From JAKJBL01 sp964461335 (GTDB taxonomy: Bacteria; Bacillota; Clostridia; Christensenellales; CAG-138), in NCBI GenBank assembly GCA_964461335.1, contig CAYWTY010000051.1, forward strand, positions 1 to 12,868: a DNA stretch of 12,868 nt. The letters are read 5' to 3'. How positions within the stretch are numbered: position 1 is the stretch's first letter; each line of letters opens with the position of its first letter. The notes beneath the pieces are model-generated. The model made no database searches and was not told the origin of the DNA. It was given only the letters and a program-made list of their open reading frames with translations. This document shows, piece by piece, positions 7,252 to 12,868 of this stretch. A program made the position numbers and the translations under genes.

Positions 7252-8094
7252 CTAAACCTTACCCTTAAGCATAAGCGCTCTTTCGTAGAGTCGCTTTTTG
7301 GGGATATTTAGTGCAAGGCTTGCTGCATTTACTGCATCGCGGTTAGTATAGCCTGCGTTTATTAGGCGCGATAAAGCTAAATCAAGCTCCTCATCGCCTT
7401 TTGATACTGCGCTTTCTTTGCTTGGTTGAAGTACAAGCACAATTTCGCCCTTAGGCTCAACAGCAAATTCTTTAATAAGCGCGCTTAAAGGGGCGCGGCG
7501 CACTTCTTCGTGGAGCTTTGTCAGCTCGCGAAGTACAGCTGCATTGCGCTCACCAAGCGTAAGGTAAAGCTCTTCTAAGGTTTTATTTAGGCGCTTTGCG
7601 CTCTCAAAAAGGATAACAGGCAGTTTAGATGCGCCTAAAGCATGAATAAGCTCTCTTCGCGGCTGCTTTTCCCTTGGCAAAAACCCGTAAAACGCGAACA
7701 TGCTGCAGTCAAAACCGCTTAAAACATAAGCTGCAAGCACTGAGGATGCACCTGGAAGAACAGTAACATTTAAGTTGTTAAGAATACAGGTTTCAACAAG
7801 CTTTGCGCCAGGGTCGCTTATTGCAGGCATGCCTGCGTCAGAGCAGTATGCAATAGACTTCCCCTCGTTTAAAAGCGCAACAAGCTCTTCCTTGCGCATA
7901 AGCTCATTATGCTCATAGCAGCTTTTTAGCTGCGCGTTTATATTATAGCGGCTTAAGAGCTTGCGCGTTACGCGGGTATCCTCAGCCCAAACTTCATCTG
8001 CTTCTTTTAGCACCCTAAGTACGCGAAGCGTAACATCCTCAAGGTTGCCAATTGGCGTTGCGCACAAATACAGAGTGCCACCTGTTTTTGCCAT
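7252..8094 (-). CDS. rsmI: 16S rRNA (cytidine1402-2'-O)-methyltransferase
   Basis: Methylates the ribose of C1402 in the decoding centre of 16S rRNA, using SAM; 280 aa, normal length. It belongs to the tetrapyrrole methylase-like fold. Motifs are LYLCATPIGNLEDVTLR (8-24), AEDTRVTRKLL (37-47), the CSDAGMPAISDPG loop (84-96) and VLPGASSVLAAYVLSGF (112-128), followed by the FYGFLPRE segment. The ATG starts three bases after the trmN6 stop, and its GGAG ribosome site overlaps the end of trmN6, so the two are translationally coupled. The trmN6-rsmI pairing matches the yabB-yabC region of B. subtilis. It is the last gene of the operon. Confidence 0.96.
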   Translation of the reverse strand: MAKTGGTLYLCATPIGNLEDVTLRVLRVLKEADEVWAEDTRVTRKLLSRYNINAQLKSCYEHNELMRKEELVALLNEGKSIAYCSDAGMPAISDPGAKLVETCILNNLNVTVLPGASSVLAAYVLSGFDCSMFAFYGFLPREKQPRRELIHALGASKLPVILFESAKRLNKTLEELYLTLGERNAAVLRELTKLHEEVRRAPLSALIKEFAVEPKGEIVLVLQPSKESAVSKGDEELDLALSRLINAGYTNRDAVNAASLALNIPKKRLYERALMLKGKV

Positions 8095-8097
8095 ATA

Positions 8098-8826
8098 TTA
8101 CTCCATGTGATAAATTGCGCGATACTCAGCGCTGTAATTTGAGCAAGCATCCCTTAAAAATAAAAGCGACTCTGCTTTAGCGCCTGGCTTTGCACCCTTT
8201 TGCCCCATAATAAGCGCAAGGTAGGGCGAAGCATTTACATTGTTTGCAACAAGCCTAAAGCGCTTTGGCTCTAAGCCATATTCGCGCATATAAGAAAACG
8301 CCTCAGGCAGCGCGCTTGCAGGGTAACAAAAATAAAACTTCCCTCTATGCTTTAAAAGGCGGCTTGCTGCTTCACATACATCTTTAAGCGCATTTTGCTT
8401 TGAGTTTCTTCTCCCAAGCTCCCTTTGTGCATTTGGGCTTTCTGTACCGCTTTGAAAATACGGAGGGTTTGAAAGTACAGCAGAAAATACGCCTGTGCCA
8501 AGCGCCTTGTGGCAATTTAGCCAGTCAAGAGCATATATGGGTATACTTAGCTTGTTATACTCCATTGTGCGCCTTAAAAGGCATACTGCTTCGCTGTTTA
8601 ACTCAACGCATGTAAAGCTTGCGCCATAGCGGCCATAAGCAAGGAGAGTAAGCGCACCTGTGCCTGCGCCTAAGTCAACAACAGTATCAGTTTGTTTTAG
8701 CAAAGCAAAATCCGCAAGCAGCACAGAATCCTGCGAAAACGCAGGCAGCCTGTTGCTTTGGTAAATATAGAGCCCCTTATACTGCAAATCGTCAAGGCGC
8801 AAATAGGGGGCGTCAAGCACATCCAT
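8098..8826 (-). CDS. trmN6: tRNA1(Val) A37-N6-methyltransferase (TrmN6/YabB family)
   Basis: A SAM-dependent class I methyltransferase, 242 aa, of the YfiC/YabB group that methylates N6 of A37 next to the anticodon of tRNA-Val. Motif I is VVDLGAGTGALTLL (49-62), the acidic post-I residue is in CVELN (73-77), and the N6-adenine catalytic motif is SNPPYF (119-124). The opening YKGLYIYQSNRLPAFSQDSVLLADF is typical of this family. The exact tRNA is inferred from the family. Its ATG is one base after the sortase stop (TGATATG), with little ribosome site, so translation probably relies on the upstream gene. It sits between the sortase gene and rsmI. Confidence 0.9.
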   Translation of the reverse strand: MDVLDAPYLRLDDLQYKGLYIYQSNRLPAFSQDSVLLADFALLKQTDTVVDLGAGTGALTLLAYGRYGASFTCVELNSEAVCLLRRTMEYNKLSIPIYALDWLNCHKALGTGVFSAVLSNPPYFQSGTESPNAQRELGRRNSKQNALKDVCEAASRLLKHRGKFYFCYPASALPEAFSYMREYGLEPKRFRLVANNVNASPYLALIMGQKGAKPGAKAESLLFLRDACSNYSAEYRAIYHME

Positions 8827-8827
8827 A

Positions 8828-9565
8828 TCAGGCGGTTTCTTGTGTTTTCGGGGCTTCGTTTATGCCGGGCTTTTCTTTAAACACAACAACAACGCGTGAG
8901 CGAGACGTACCAAGTTTCCTGTCAAAATCGCCCTTGCATGTTATAAGCGTAAGCCTGCTTTCGCCTTCAAGGTCCATTACTTCAGGCGGAATATCATCAA
9001 GCAGGTACACATTATGCGAAACTGCTTCGAAATACTTAAACGAGCCATCATCAAACTCTATTACAGCTTCGCTCTTAAGCTCCATTTCACGAAGTATTGA
9101 AAACGTGCCTAAGCTCCCCTTCCAGCGTACATGCCCGTTTAATAGCGCATTGCCCTCCTCCCCCGGCGAGGGGCCAAACTCATACCAAGCAGCATCAAGC
9201 GCAGAGTCAAGTGTATCCATACTGCCGTCTTTAGCAACGCCAACAGGGTAAATATCCGCCTTGCGCTCTAAATCCGTAAAGTAAATCCGTATAGGGATTT
9301 TCTTTATATACGGGGTTGGCAGAGGCGTAGGTGCAGGGGTTGCGCTTGGCGCCAAAGTAGGCGTTGGTGCAGGCAAAACTGTTGCAGTAGGCGCAGGCGG
9401 CGGCTCATACGGTGTTGGCAAAAGCACATATTCGCGCAAAATCATAAAGATTCCGCCTAAAAAGAGCGTGCCTGTAAGTATATACATAAGCGCCCAAAAA
9501 GCGCGTGACTTTTTCAGTTTATTTATAAAGCCTTCTTTAGGCTCTTTGTTTTCTGTTTTATCCAT
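8828..9565 (-). CDS. Sortase (class F-like) with N-terminal anchor and Pro/Thr-rich linker
   Basis: A membrane-anchored cysteine transpeptidase, 245 aa, that would join surface proteins to the cell wall or process them. A charged N-terminus precedes one membrane helix (about 22-43), so the catalytic part lies outside the cell. A Pro/Thr/Ala-rich spacer (50-86, repeats of PTP/APTPT type) probably spans the wall. The catalytic domain has His145 in LLNGHV, Cys210 in LTLITC and the Arg of SRSR (222 or 224). PGEEGNALLNGH together with GTFSIL is most like class F sortases; classes D and E are alternatives. AAGGAGG lies 6 bases before the ATG. No gene with an LPxTG-type signal is in the window, so the substrate is unknown. 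It is the first gene of the operon with trmN6 and rsmI. Confidence 0.88.
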   Translation of the reverse strand: MDKTENKEPKEGFINKLKKSRAFWALMYILTGTLFLGGIFMILREYVLLPTPYEPPPAPTATVLPAPTPTLAPSATPAPTPLPTPYIKKIPIRIYFTDLERKADIYPVGVAKDGSMDTLDSALDAAWYEFGPSPGEEGNALLNGHVRWKGSLGTFSILREMELKSEAVIEFDDGSFKYFEAVSHNVYLLDDIPPEVMDLEGESRLTLITCKGDFDRKLGTSRSRVVVVFKEKPGINEAPKTQETA

Positions 9566-9603
9566 AATAAGCCTCCTTAAATGCGGCAGCTTGCGTTTAT
9601 ATA

Positions 9604-9632
9604 ATTATACCACAGCAGAGCGGCTGTTAAAA
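9604..9632 (-). promoter_or_regulatory. Extended -10 promoter of the sortase-trmN6-rsmI operon
   Basis: On the minus strand, TGG-TATAAT gives a perfect -10 (9609-9604) with an extended TG element. A weak -35 TTTTAA (9632-9627) lies 17 bases upstream. The predicted start near 9597 is about 30 bases before the sortase ATG. Confidence 0.75.
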
Positions 9633-9700
9633 CAAACCTAAATTGTAGAAAAAGCGTAAAATGCGAACCCATTCTCACAGCGACTCTCAGCGGTGATATA

Positions 9701-9729
9701 TTGCACGAAGAGAGAGTTCTTGTTATACT
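9701..9729 (+). promoter_or_regulatory. Promoter of the RinA-like regulator
   Basis: -35 TTGCAC (9701-9706), a 17-base spacer, -10 TATACT (9724-9729) and an extended TGT just before it. The -35 is weak (3 of 6); the -10 is 5 of 6. The predicted start near 9736 coincides with the GAAC-N4-GTTC dyad. Confidence 0.65.
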
Positions 9730-9736
9730 CAATATA

Positions 9737-9749
9737 CGAACAATAGTTC
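9737..9749 (+). promoter_or_regulatory. LexA/DinR-like operator (GAAC-N4-GTTC)
   Basis: CGAAC-AATA-GTTC lies at the predicted transcription start and 13 bases before the start codon. It matches the early 'Cheo box' description GAAC-N4-GTTC for the Gram-positive SOS repressor LexA/DinR. It departs from the stricter CGAACRNRYGTTYC consensus at two inner positions and the last base. An extra GTTC half-site lies at 9716-9719. An alternative is an autoregulatory site of the downstream protein. Confidence 0.45.
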
Positions 9750-9762
9750 ATGGGAGGTAAAT

Positions 9763-10236
9763 ATGATAAAAGGCCGAATGCGCGAGCTTGCAGTTTTACA
9801 GCTTGAGCATTACCAAAACACAAGGAGGATGATAGAAGAATACGAAAGCATTGCGCCAAGCCCGTTATTAAGGGCTGAAGGCAGAGGAAGCGGACGTTAT
9901 GGCGACCCAACATTACGCGAGGCTTTCCGCCTTTTAGAGCCAAGTGAGGATATTAAGCGAATAAAGGGCTGGCTTTGGGCAATTGAGGAAGCATATACAA
10001 TGCTAAAAAACGAGTCCCCACATAAAGCGCAGCTTATGGAGCTTTTGTACCCGCTTTCTTCACATGAAGACGAAAAAAAGCTAAGCCGCGAGCAAATTAT
10101 TAACAAGCTCCATATAAGCGAGCCAACTCTCTACCGCTGGCGTGAGGATATTTTAAATGCAGTAATTATAGGTGCAATAGAAGCAGGCGTAGTATCACCC
10201 TACGGTAAACGCATGAAGCTTGCAAAAAGCCTGTAA
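9763..10236 (+). CDS. RinA/ArpU-like phage-type transcriptional regulator
   Basis: 157 aa, resembling the RinA/ArpU group of small phage regulators that switch on late or packaging genes. It shows an N-terminal helical region (LEHYQNTRRMIEEYESIAPSP, 14-34), a Gly-rich GRGSGRYGDPT (40-50), and a middle helix IEEAYTMLKN. A C-terminal helix-turn-helix follows at about 107-130 (LSREQIINKLHISEPTLYRWREDI), the RWR-containing recognition helix being typical. GGGAGG lies 5 bases before the ATG. No other phage gene is present, so it is either a remnant or a domesticated regulator. Its codon use and GATC avoidance match the neighbours, which argues against recent arrival. It has no clear terminator, so transcripts may run into walJ. 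Family assignment is by pattern, not by search. Confidence 0.75.
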   Translation: MIKGRMRELAVLQLEHYQNTRRMIEEYESIAPSPLLRAEGRGSGRYGDPTLREAFRLLEPSEDIKRIKGWLWAIEEAYTMLKNESPHKAQLMELLYPLSSHEDEKKLSREQIINKLHISEPTLYRWREDILNAVIIGAIEAGVVSPYGKRMKLAKSL

Positions 10237-10243
10237 CGCTGTT

Positions 10244-10311
10244 CCTTATGTGCCGCATACATTCCCTACCCCTTTCTAAAATGGAAATAGCCCCTTATGT
10301 GCCGCATGCAT
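10244..10311 (+). repeat. Two direct repeats CCTTATGTGCCGCATrCAT upstream of the walJ promoter
   Basis: The 19-base unit CCTTATGTGCCGCATACAT (10244-10262) recurs at 10293-10311 with one change (A to G at base 16). The copies start 49 bases apart. They lie between the RinA-like gene and the walJ promoter, in non-coding DNA, and have the look of binding sites. Confidence 0.9.
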
Positions 10312-10318
10312 AATGCAT
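10306..10318. repeat. Perfect 13-base dyad ATGCAT-A-ATGCAT
   Basis: Two ATGCAT palindromes flank a single A, giving perfect dyad symmetry. It overlaps the end of the second direct repeat and reaches the -35 position of the walJ promoter. It is a possible operator. Confidence 0.6.
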
Positions 10319-10337
10319 AGTTAAAACCGGCTGGCCG

Positions 10338-10346
10338 TGCTATAAT
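10338..10346 (+). promoter_or_regulatory. Extended -10 promoter of walJ
   Basis: TGC-TATAAT has a perfect -10 (10341-10346) with an extended TG. There is no recognisable -35 (TAGTTA at 10318-10323), which suggests an activator or a reliance on the extended element. The predicted start near 10353 falls just before the right arm of the inverted repeat. Confidence 0.7.
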
Positions 10347-10376
10347 GTATGGAGTTTGGCACATAAGGGGAGCAAG

Positions 10377-11156
10377 ATGCTGTTTTCACCGCTATTTTCC
10401 GGTTCATCCGGCAACTGTTCGTTTCTTGAGGCAGGCAAAGTGCGCCTTTTGGTTGATGCAGGGCTTGCAGGCGTTCATATTGAAAACGCGCTTAGGGCAA
10501 TAGATGTTGCTCCGGAAACTCTAACAGCAATTTTAGTTACACATGAGCATATAGACCATGTAAGGGCAGTAGGCGTGCTTGCAAGGCGCTACAAGGTGCC
10601 TGTTTACGCAAATGCAGCGTGCTTTGCGCAAATGGAGCGCAGCACAGGGGAAATCCCGCCCTCATGCTGCCGCGTGTTTGAAACAGGGTGCGACTTTTAC
10701 TTAGGCGAGCTAAATGTAAACCCGTTTAAAATATCCCACGATGCTGTTGAGCCTGTTGGCTATACGTTTTCATATAAAGGCAGAAGCGTAGGGCTATTAA
10801 CAGATACAGGGCGCATGTACGAGCACCTTTATGATGCTGTGAGCGGGCTTGACCTTTTGCTTATAGAGGCAAACCACGATGTTGATATGCTAAATAGGGG
10901 GAGCTACCCTGAAGTGCTTAAAAAGCGCATACTTTCAGCAAAAGGGCATTTATCAAACGAAGCTGCAGGCAAAACGCTCTTGCGGCTTTATGAGCGTGGG
11001 TTAAGGAACGCAGTATTAGGCCACCTTAGCGCAAACAACAATGACGAAGCGCTTGCAATGGCAACAGTTAAAAATATCCTTCAAGAAGAAGGCGCTAAGA
11101 TGTGCCTTGCCCTTGCACATAGGGATAGACCTTGTGCTGTTTTTCACTTTGAATAA
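10377..11156 (+). CDS. walJ: Metallo-beta-lactamase-fold hydrolase of the WalJ/YycJ family
   Basis: 259 aa, the usual length of WalJ/YycJ, a two-metal hydrolase of the MBL fold encoded with the WalRK cell-wall regulon in Bacillus and linked to cell-wall and DNA metabolism; its natural substrate is unsettled. Landmarks are FSPLFSGSSGNCSFLE (3-18), the metal site THEHIDHV with His56, His58, Asp60 and His61, His121 in KISHDA, Asp143 in LLTDTGR, and GHLS/LGHLSANNNDEAL near 190-225 with His216. The ATG at 10377 follows AAGGGGAG. An in-frame TTG at 10356 is rejected because it lies upstream of that site inside the repeat. No walRK genes are nearby. It is the first gene of an operon with the CPBP gene, 14 bases on. 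Confidence 0.87.
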   Translation: MLFSPLFSGSSGNCSFLEAGKVRLLVDAGLAGVHIENALRAIDVAPETLTAILVTHEHIDHVRAVGVLARRYKVPVYANAACFAQMERSTGEIPPSCCRVFETGCDFYLGELNVNPFKISHDAVEPVGYTFSYKGRSVGLLTDTGRMYEHLYDAVSGLDLLLIEANHDVDMLNRGSYPEVLKKRILSAKGHLSNEAAGKTLLRLYERGLRNAVLGHLSANNNDEALAMATVKNILQEEGAKMCLALAHRDRPCAVFHFE

Positions 11157-11170
11157 ATAGGAGGCAGGCT

Positions 11171-12202
11171 TTGCCCATTTCGCCGTTAAGCAAAAGGAAT
11201 AGCAACATTTTAATGCTTGCAGTAGGCCCGCTTACGCTTTTTATGGGCTATTTAATAGGCGTTTTCAGCGGCAATACAGACGATACTGTGCGGCTTTTTG
11301 CGTGGAACGCGCTTTTAGTTGAGCTTCTTGTAATTTATATGCCAAGCCGCAGGTTTATGGAGCTCCACGGCGGTAAAGAGGCATTCGGGCTTGTAGCCAT
11401 AAAACCTTCTGAGTGGGCGTGGGCGCTGCTTCTTGGCATTGGGATGTTCTTTATCTCAACTGCACTAAGCGGTGCTATGGCGCTTGTTTATGAGGCGCTT
11501 AACTTAAAGGCTTTAGCATATACTATGCAGATTTTGCCAGGCGGCGGCTGGCGGCTTTATGCATCTCTCCTTTTAGTTGCAATTATACCTGCCTTTGCTG
11601 AAGAAACCCTTTTTCGGGGCTGCCTTATGTTTTCGTGGCTTCCTGGCGGGGTTAAGGCAGCGCTTATAAACAGTAGCCTGCTTTTTGCGCTTGTGCATAT
11701 GCAGCCTGCTGAGTTTCCCTCAATCTTTCTTATGGGGTTGATGATGGGCGCAGTTACGCTTATGTGCGGCTCAATTTTGCCTGCTATGGCAATGCATGGG
11801 GCTAATAATGCAATTGCTATTTTGCTTATGCATTTTGCACAAGGTTCTAATGAAGTTCAAGCAGAGCTTGACCCTAAGGCGCTTTTGCCCATGCTTTTAG
11901 TTTATGCTGCAATAGGGCTTTTGGGGTTTATTGCAAGCTTTAGGGGGCTTAGAGCTGCTGCAGCAAAGCGGCTTGAAAAGGACCAGAAAGAGCTTACGCT
12001 TAAAGGCAGCCATACGCTTGTAAGCATAGCTGAAGTTGACATAGGGCAAGTTGTGCCAAAGCCCCTTTCTTTAAGGCGTGGGCATGCTTACCCAAGCGGA
12101 AAAGTGGCAGTTATGCTTACTTATGCTGTGCTTCTGCTTTTAAATGGGCTTGTGCTTCTTGTGATGTTTTTGGATATTCCGGGCTTAGGTTCCCCTTTTT
12201 AA
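11171..12202 (+). CDS. CPBP-family intramembrane metalloprotease
   Basis: A multi-pass membrane protein, 343 aa, of the CPBP (CAAX protease/bacteriocin-processing) family. The zinc-site motifs are intact: Glu144-Glu145 and Arg149 in AEETLFRG, His176 in LFALVH, and His209 with Asn213 in AMHGANNA. Hydrophobic segments lie around 13-33, 43-58, 83-106, 129-141, 162-177, 185-204 and 238-257. A hydrophilic stretch of about 50 residues and one more helix (313-334) extend the C-terminus beyond the usual CPBP core. The start is TTG at 11171, supported by AGGAGG six bases upstream; no nearby ATG competes. Bacterial CPBP proteins act in peptide processing, immunity or membrane stress, and the role here is unknown. 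It ends one base from the convergent thpR. Confidence 0.87.
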   Translation: MPISPLSKRNSNILMLAVGPLTLFMGYLIGVFSGNTDDTVRLFAWNALLVELLVIYMPSRRFMELHGGKEAFGLVAIKPSEWAWALLLGIGMFFISTALSGAMALVYEALNLKALAYTMQILPGGGWRLYASLLLVAIIPAFAEETLFRGCLMFSWLPGGVKAALINSSLLFALVHMQPAEFPSIFLMGLMMGAVTLMCGSILPAMAMHGANNAIAILLMHFAQGSNEVQAELDPKALLPMLLVYAAIGLLGFIASFRGLRAAAAKRLEKDQKELTLKGSHTLVSIAEVDIGQVVPKPLSLRRGHAYPSGKVAVMLTYAVLLLLNGLVLLVMFLDIPGLGSPF

Positions 12203-12203
12203 G

Positions 12204-12746
12204 CTAAAACCGCGATGTGTGAAGCGCGGCATATGTTATTGAGTTGTTCAAAGACCTGCTCTCAAACAGGGTTAGGCTATTTGCCTTAAACTGCACTTTT
12301 TTGCTTTGCAAATGAAAATCATTTAACAGAGGCAAATCTTCGCTTATATTAAGCCCGCGTGCAAGCGTAATATGCGGCGTAAACTTTTTATGGCTCCCCA
12401 AGTTGAAGCCATAATCAAGCAGGTTGCTTAAAAGCGTTTCATGGAGCGCCTTAAGCTCGCCCAACTCCCCGCTAACGTTTATATAGCCTGTGCGCCCCTT
12501 TCCGCTTATAAAACTATTGAAGCCGCCAAGGTTAAGCGTAAACGGGCGTATGCCGCGAACTGCCTTATCGCAAGCTGAAGCAGCTTCGCTAAGTGCATTT
12601 GACTCCCCTATAAAATGAAGCGTAATATGGAAATTTTCAAAAGGGACATATCTTGCATTAGGCGAAAACTCCCTAAGCGCCTGCTGTGCATTATATAGGG
12701 AAAACTTAATTTCGCGCGGTAGAGCAAGCGCAATAAACAGCCGCAT
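12204..12746 (-). CDS. thpR: RNA 2',3'-cyclic phosphodiesterase (ThpR/LigT family)
   Basis: A 2H phosphoesterase, 180 aa, normal for the family, that opens 2',3'-cyclic phosphates on RNA ends and can ligate tRNA halves in vitro. Both HxTx motifs are present: FHITLHFIG (His40, Thr42) and TPHITLARG (His125, Thr127). The opening MRLFIALALP is typical. AAGGAG lies 8 bases before the ATG. It appears to be a single-gene transcript converging on the CPBP gene. A CCGCG/CGCGG hairpin covers its last codons. Confidence 0.93.
   Translation of the reverse strand: MRLFIALALPREIKFSLYNAQQALREFSPNARYVPFENFHITLHFIGESNALSEAASACDKAVRGIRPFTLNLGGFNSFISGKGRTGYINVSGELGELKALHETLLSNLLDYGFNLGSHKKFTPHITLARGLNISEDLPLLNDFHLQSKKVQFKANSLTLFESRSLNNSITYAALHTSRF
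12206..12229 (-). terminator. Possible weak terminator at the end of thpR
   Basis: On the minus strand CCGCG (12229-12225) and CGCGG (12214-12210) form a 5-bp hairpin with a 10-base loop, followed by TTTT and then the thpR stop. The stem is short and lies in coding sequence, so this is tentative. Confidence 0.25.
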
Positions 12747-12785
12747 TAAACATGCTCCTTAAGTGTTATAGTGTGTACTAGGGTA

Positions 12786-12814
12786 AGTATACCCCTAAGC
12801 CTGCGTAAATGAAA
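12786..12814 (-). promoter_or_regulatory. Candidate promoter of thpR
   Basis: On the minus strand TATACT (12791-12786) is preceded, after 17 bases, by TTTCAT (12814-12809), a weak -35. The start would fall near 12779, leaving a leader of about 33 bases that includes AAGGAG. A nearer TATAAC (12770-12765) would start the transcript inside the ribosome site and is less likely. Confidence 0.35.
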
Positions 12815-12868
12815 GTGTTGAGATACACTACATAGGTAACAGAAAGAAGCAAGAGAAAACCCCCGATT

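Larger units (their letters stand above)
10291..10370. repeat. 13-bp perfect inverted repeat flanking the walJ promoter
   Basis: CCCCTTATGTGCC (10291-10303) is exactly inverted as GGCACATAAGGGG (10358-10370). The left arm is the second direct repeat, upstream of the -10. The right arm lies just downstream of the predicted transcription start and covers the AAGGGGAG ribosome site of walJ. The 54 bases between the arms include the promoter. Confidence 0.92.

Noticed and set aside
8862..9251. A 129-codon rightward open frame
   Set aside because: It lies antisense within the sortase gene, whose catalytic motifs are intact; Ser/Pro-rich translation is typical of an antisense shadow.
9638..9943. 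A 101-codon leftward open frame
   Set aside because: It overlaps the promoter and first 180 bases of the RinA-like gene on the other strand and shows no protein-like pattern or ribosome site.
9763..10236. Evidence of a larger prophage around the RinA-like gene
   Set aside because: No integrase, terminase, capsid or attachment site is visible; neighbours on both sides are cellular genes.
10244..10370. CRISPR array
   Set aside because: There are only three short repeats, one of them inverted, with unequal spacing; the arrangement around a promoter fits operators instead.
12809..12835. Tiny rightward frame beginning with ATG
   Set aside because: Only 8 codons long, no ribosome site, and next to the window edge.

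Overview
The window looks like chromosomal core DNA from an endospore-forming, anaerobe-like Firmicute (Clostridia or a close relative). The evidence is a SpoVT/AbrB-type regulator, the spore maturation pair spmA-spmB, a T-box leader in front of leuS, strong AGGAGG ribosome sites, GTG/TTG starts and a sortase. Composition is moderate GC (roughly mid-40s by eye). I cannot name the species.

Layout. (1) Positions 1-2331: a small AbrB-family gene reads leftward and ends in a good terminator. Facing it, spmA-spmB (overlapping by 4 bases) and a comB-type phosphosulfolactate phosphatase gene read rightward. (2) Positions 2361-7182: a leftward operon of leuS, guaA and a DUF1003 membrane protein, led by a sigma-A promoter and a complete T-box leader whose likely specifier codon is CTC (Leu). 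Leucyl-tRNA charging therefore probably controls GMP synthesis as well as leuS. (3) Positions 7252-9632: a leftward operon of a class-F-like sortase, trmN6 (tRNA m6A37) and rsmI (16S rRNA C1402), with its own extended -10 promoter. (4) Positions 9701-10236: a rightward orphan regulator of the phage RinA/ArpU type, with a GAAC-N4-GTTC (LexA/DinR 'Cheo box'-like) dyad between its promoter and its ribosome site. (5) Positions 10244-12202: an unusual control region with three copies of CCTTATGTGCC around the promoter and ribosome site of a walJ/yycJ metallo-hydrolase gene, followed by a CPBP membrane protease gene. (6) Positions 12204-12868: thpR (RNA 2',3'-cyclic phosphodiesterase), leftward, and its upstream region.

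Most genes are recognisable housekeeping or sporulation genes. The parts most worth a second look are the three-copy repeat at walJ, the lone phage-type regulator beside it with an SOS-like operator, and a window-wide near absence of GATC. I found one GATC where tens would be expected, and aspartate codons switch from GAT to GAC whenever the next base is C. No CRISPR array, insertion sequence, rRNA or tRNA gene was seen. No gene-free stretch exceeds about 300 bases; the longest is the T-box leader and promoter region at 6886-7251.
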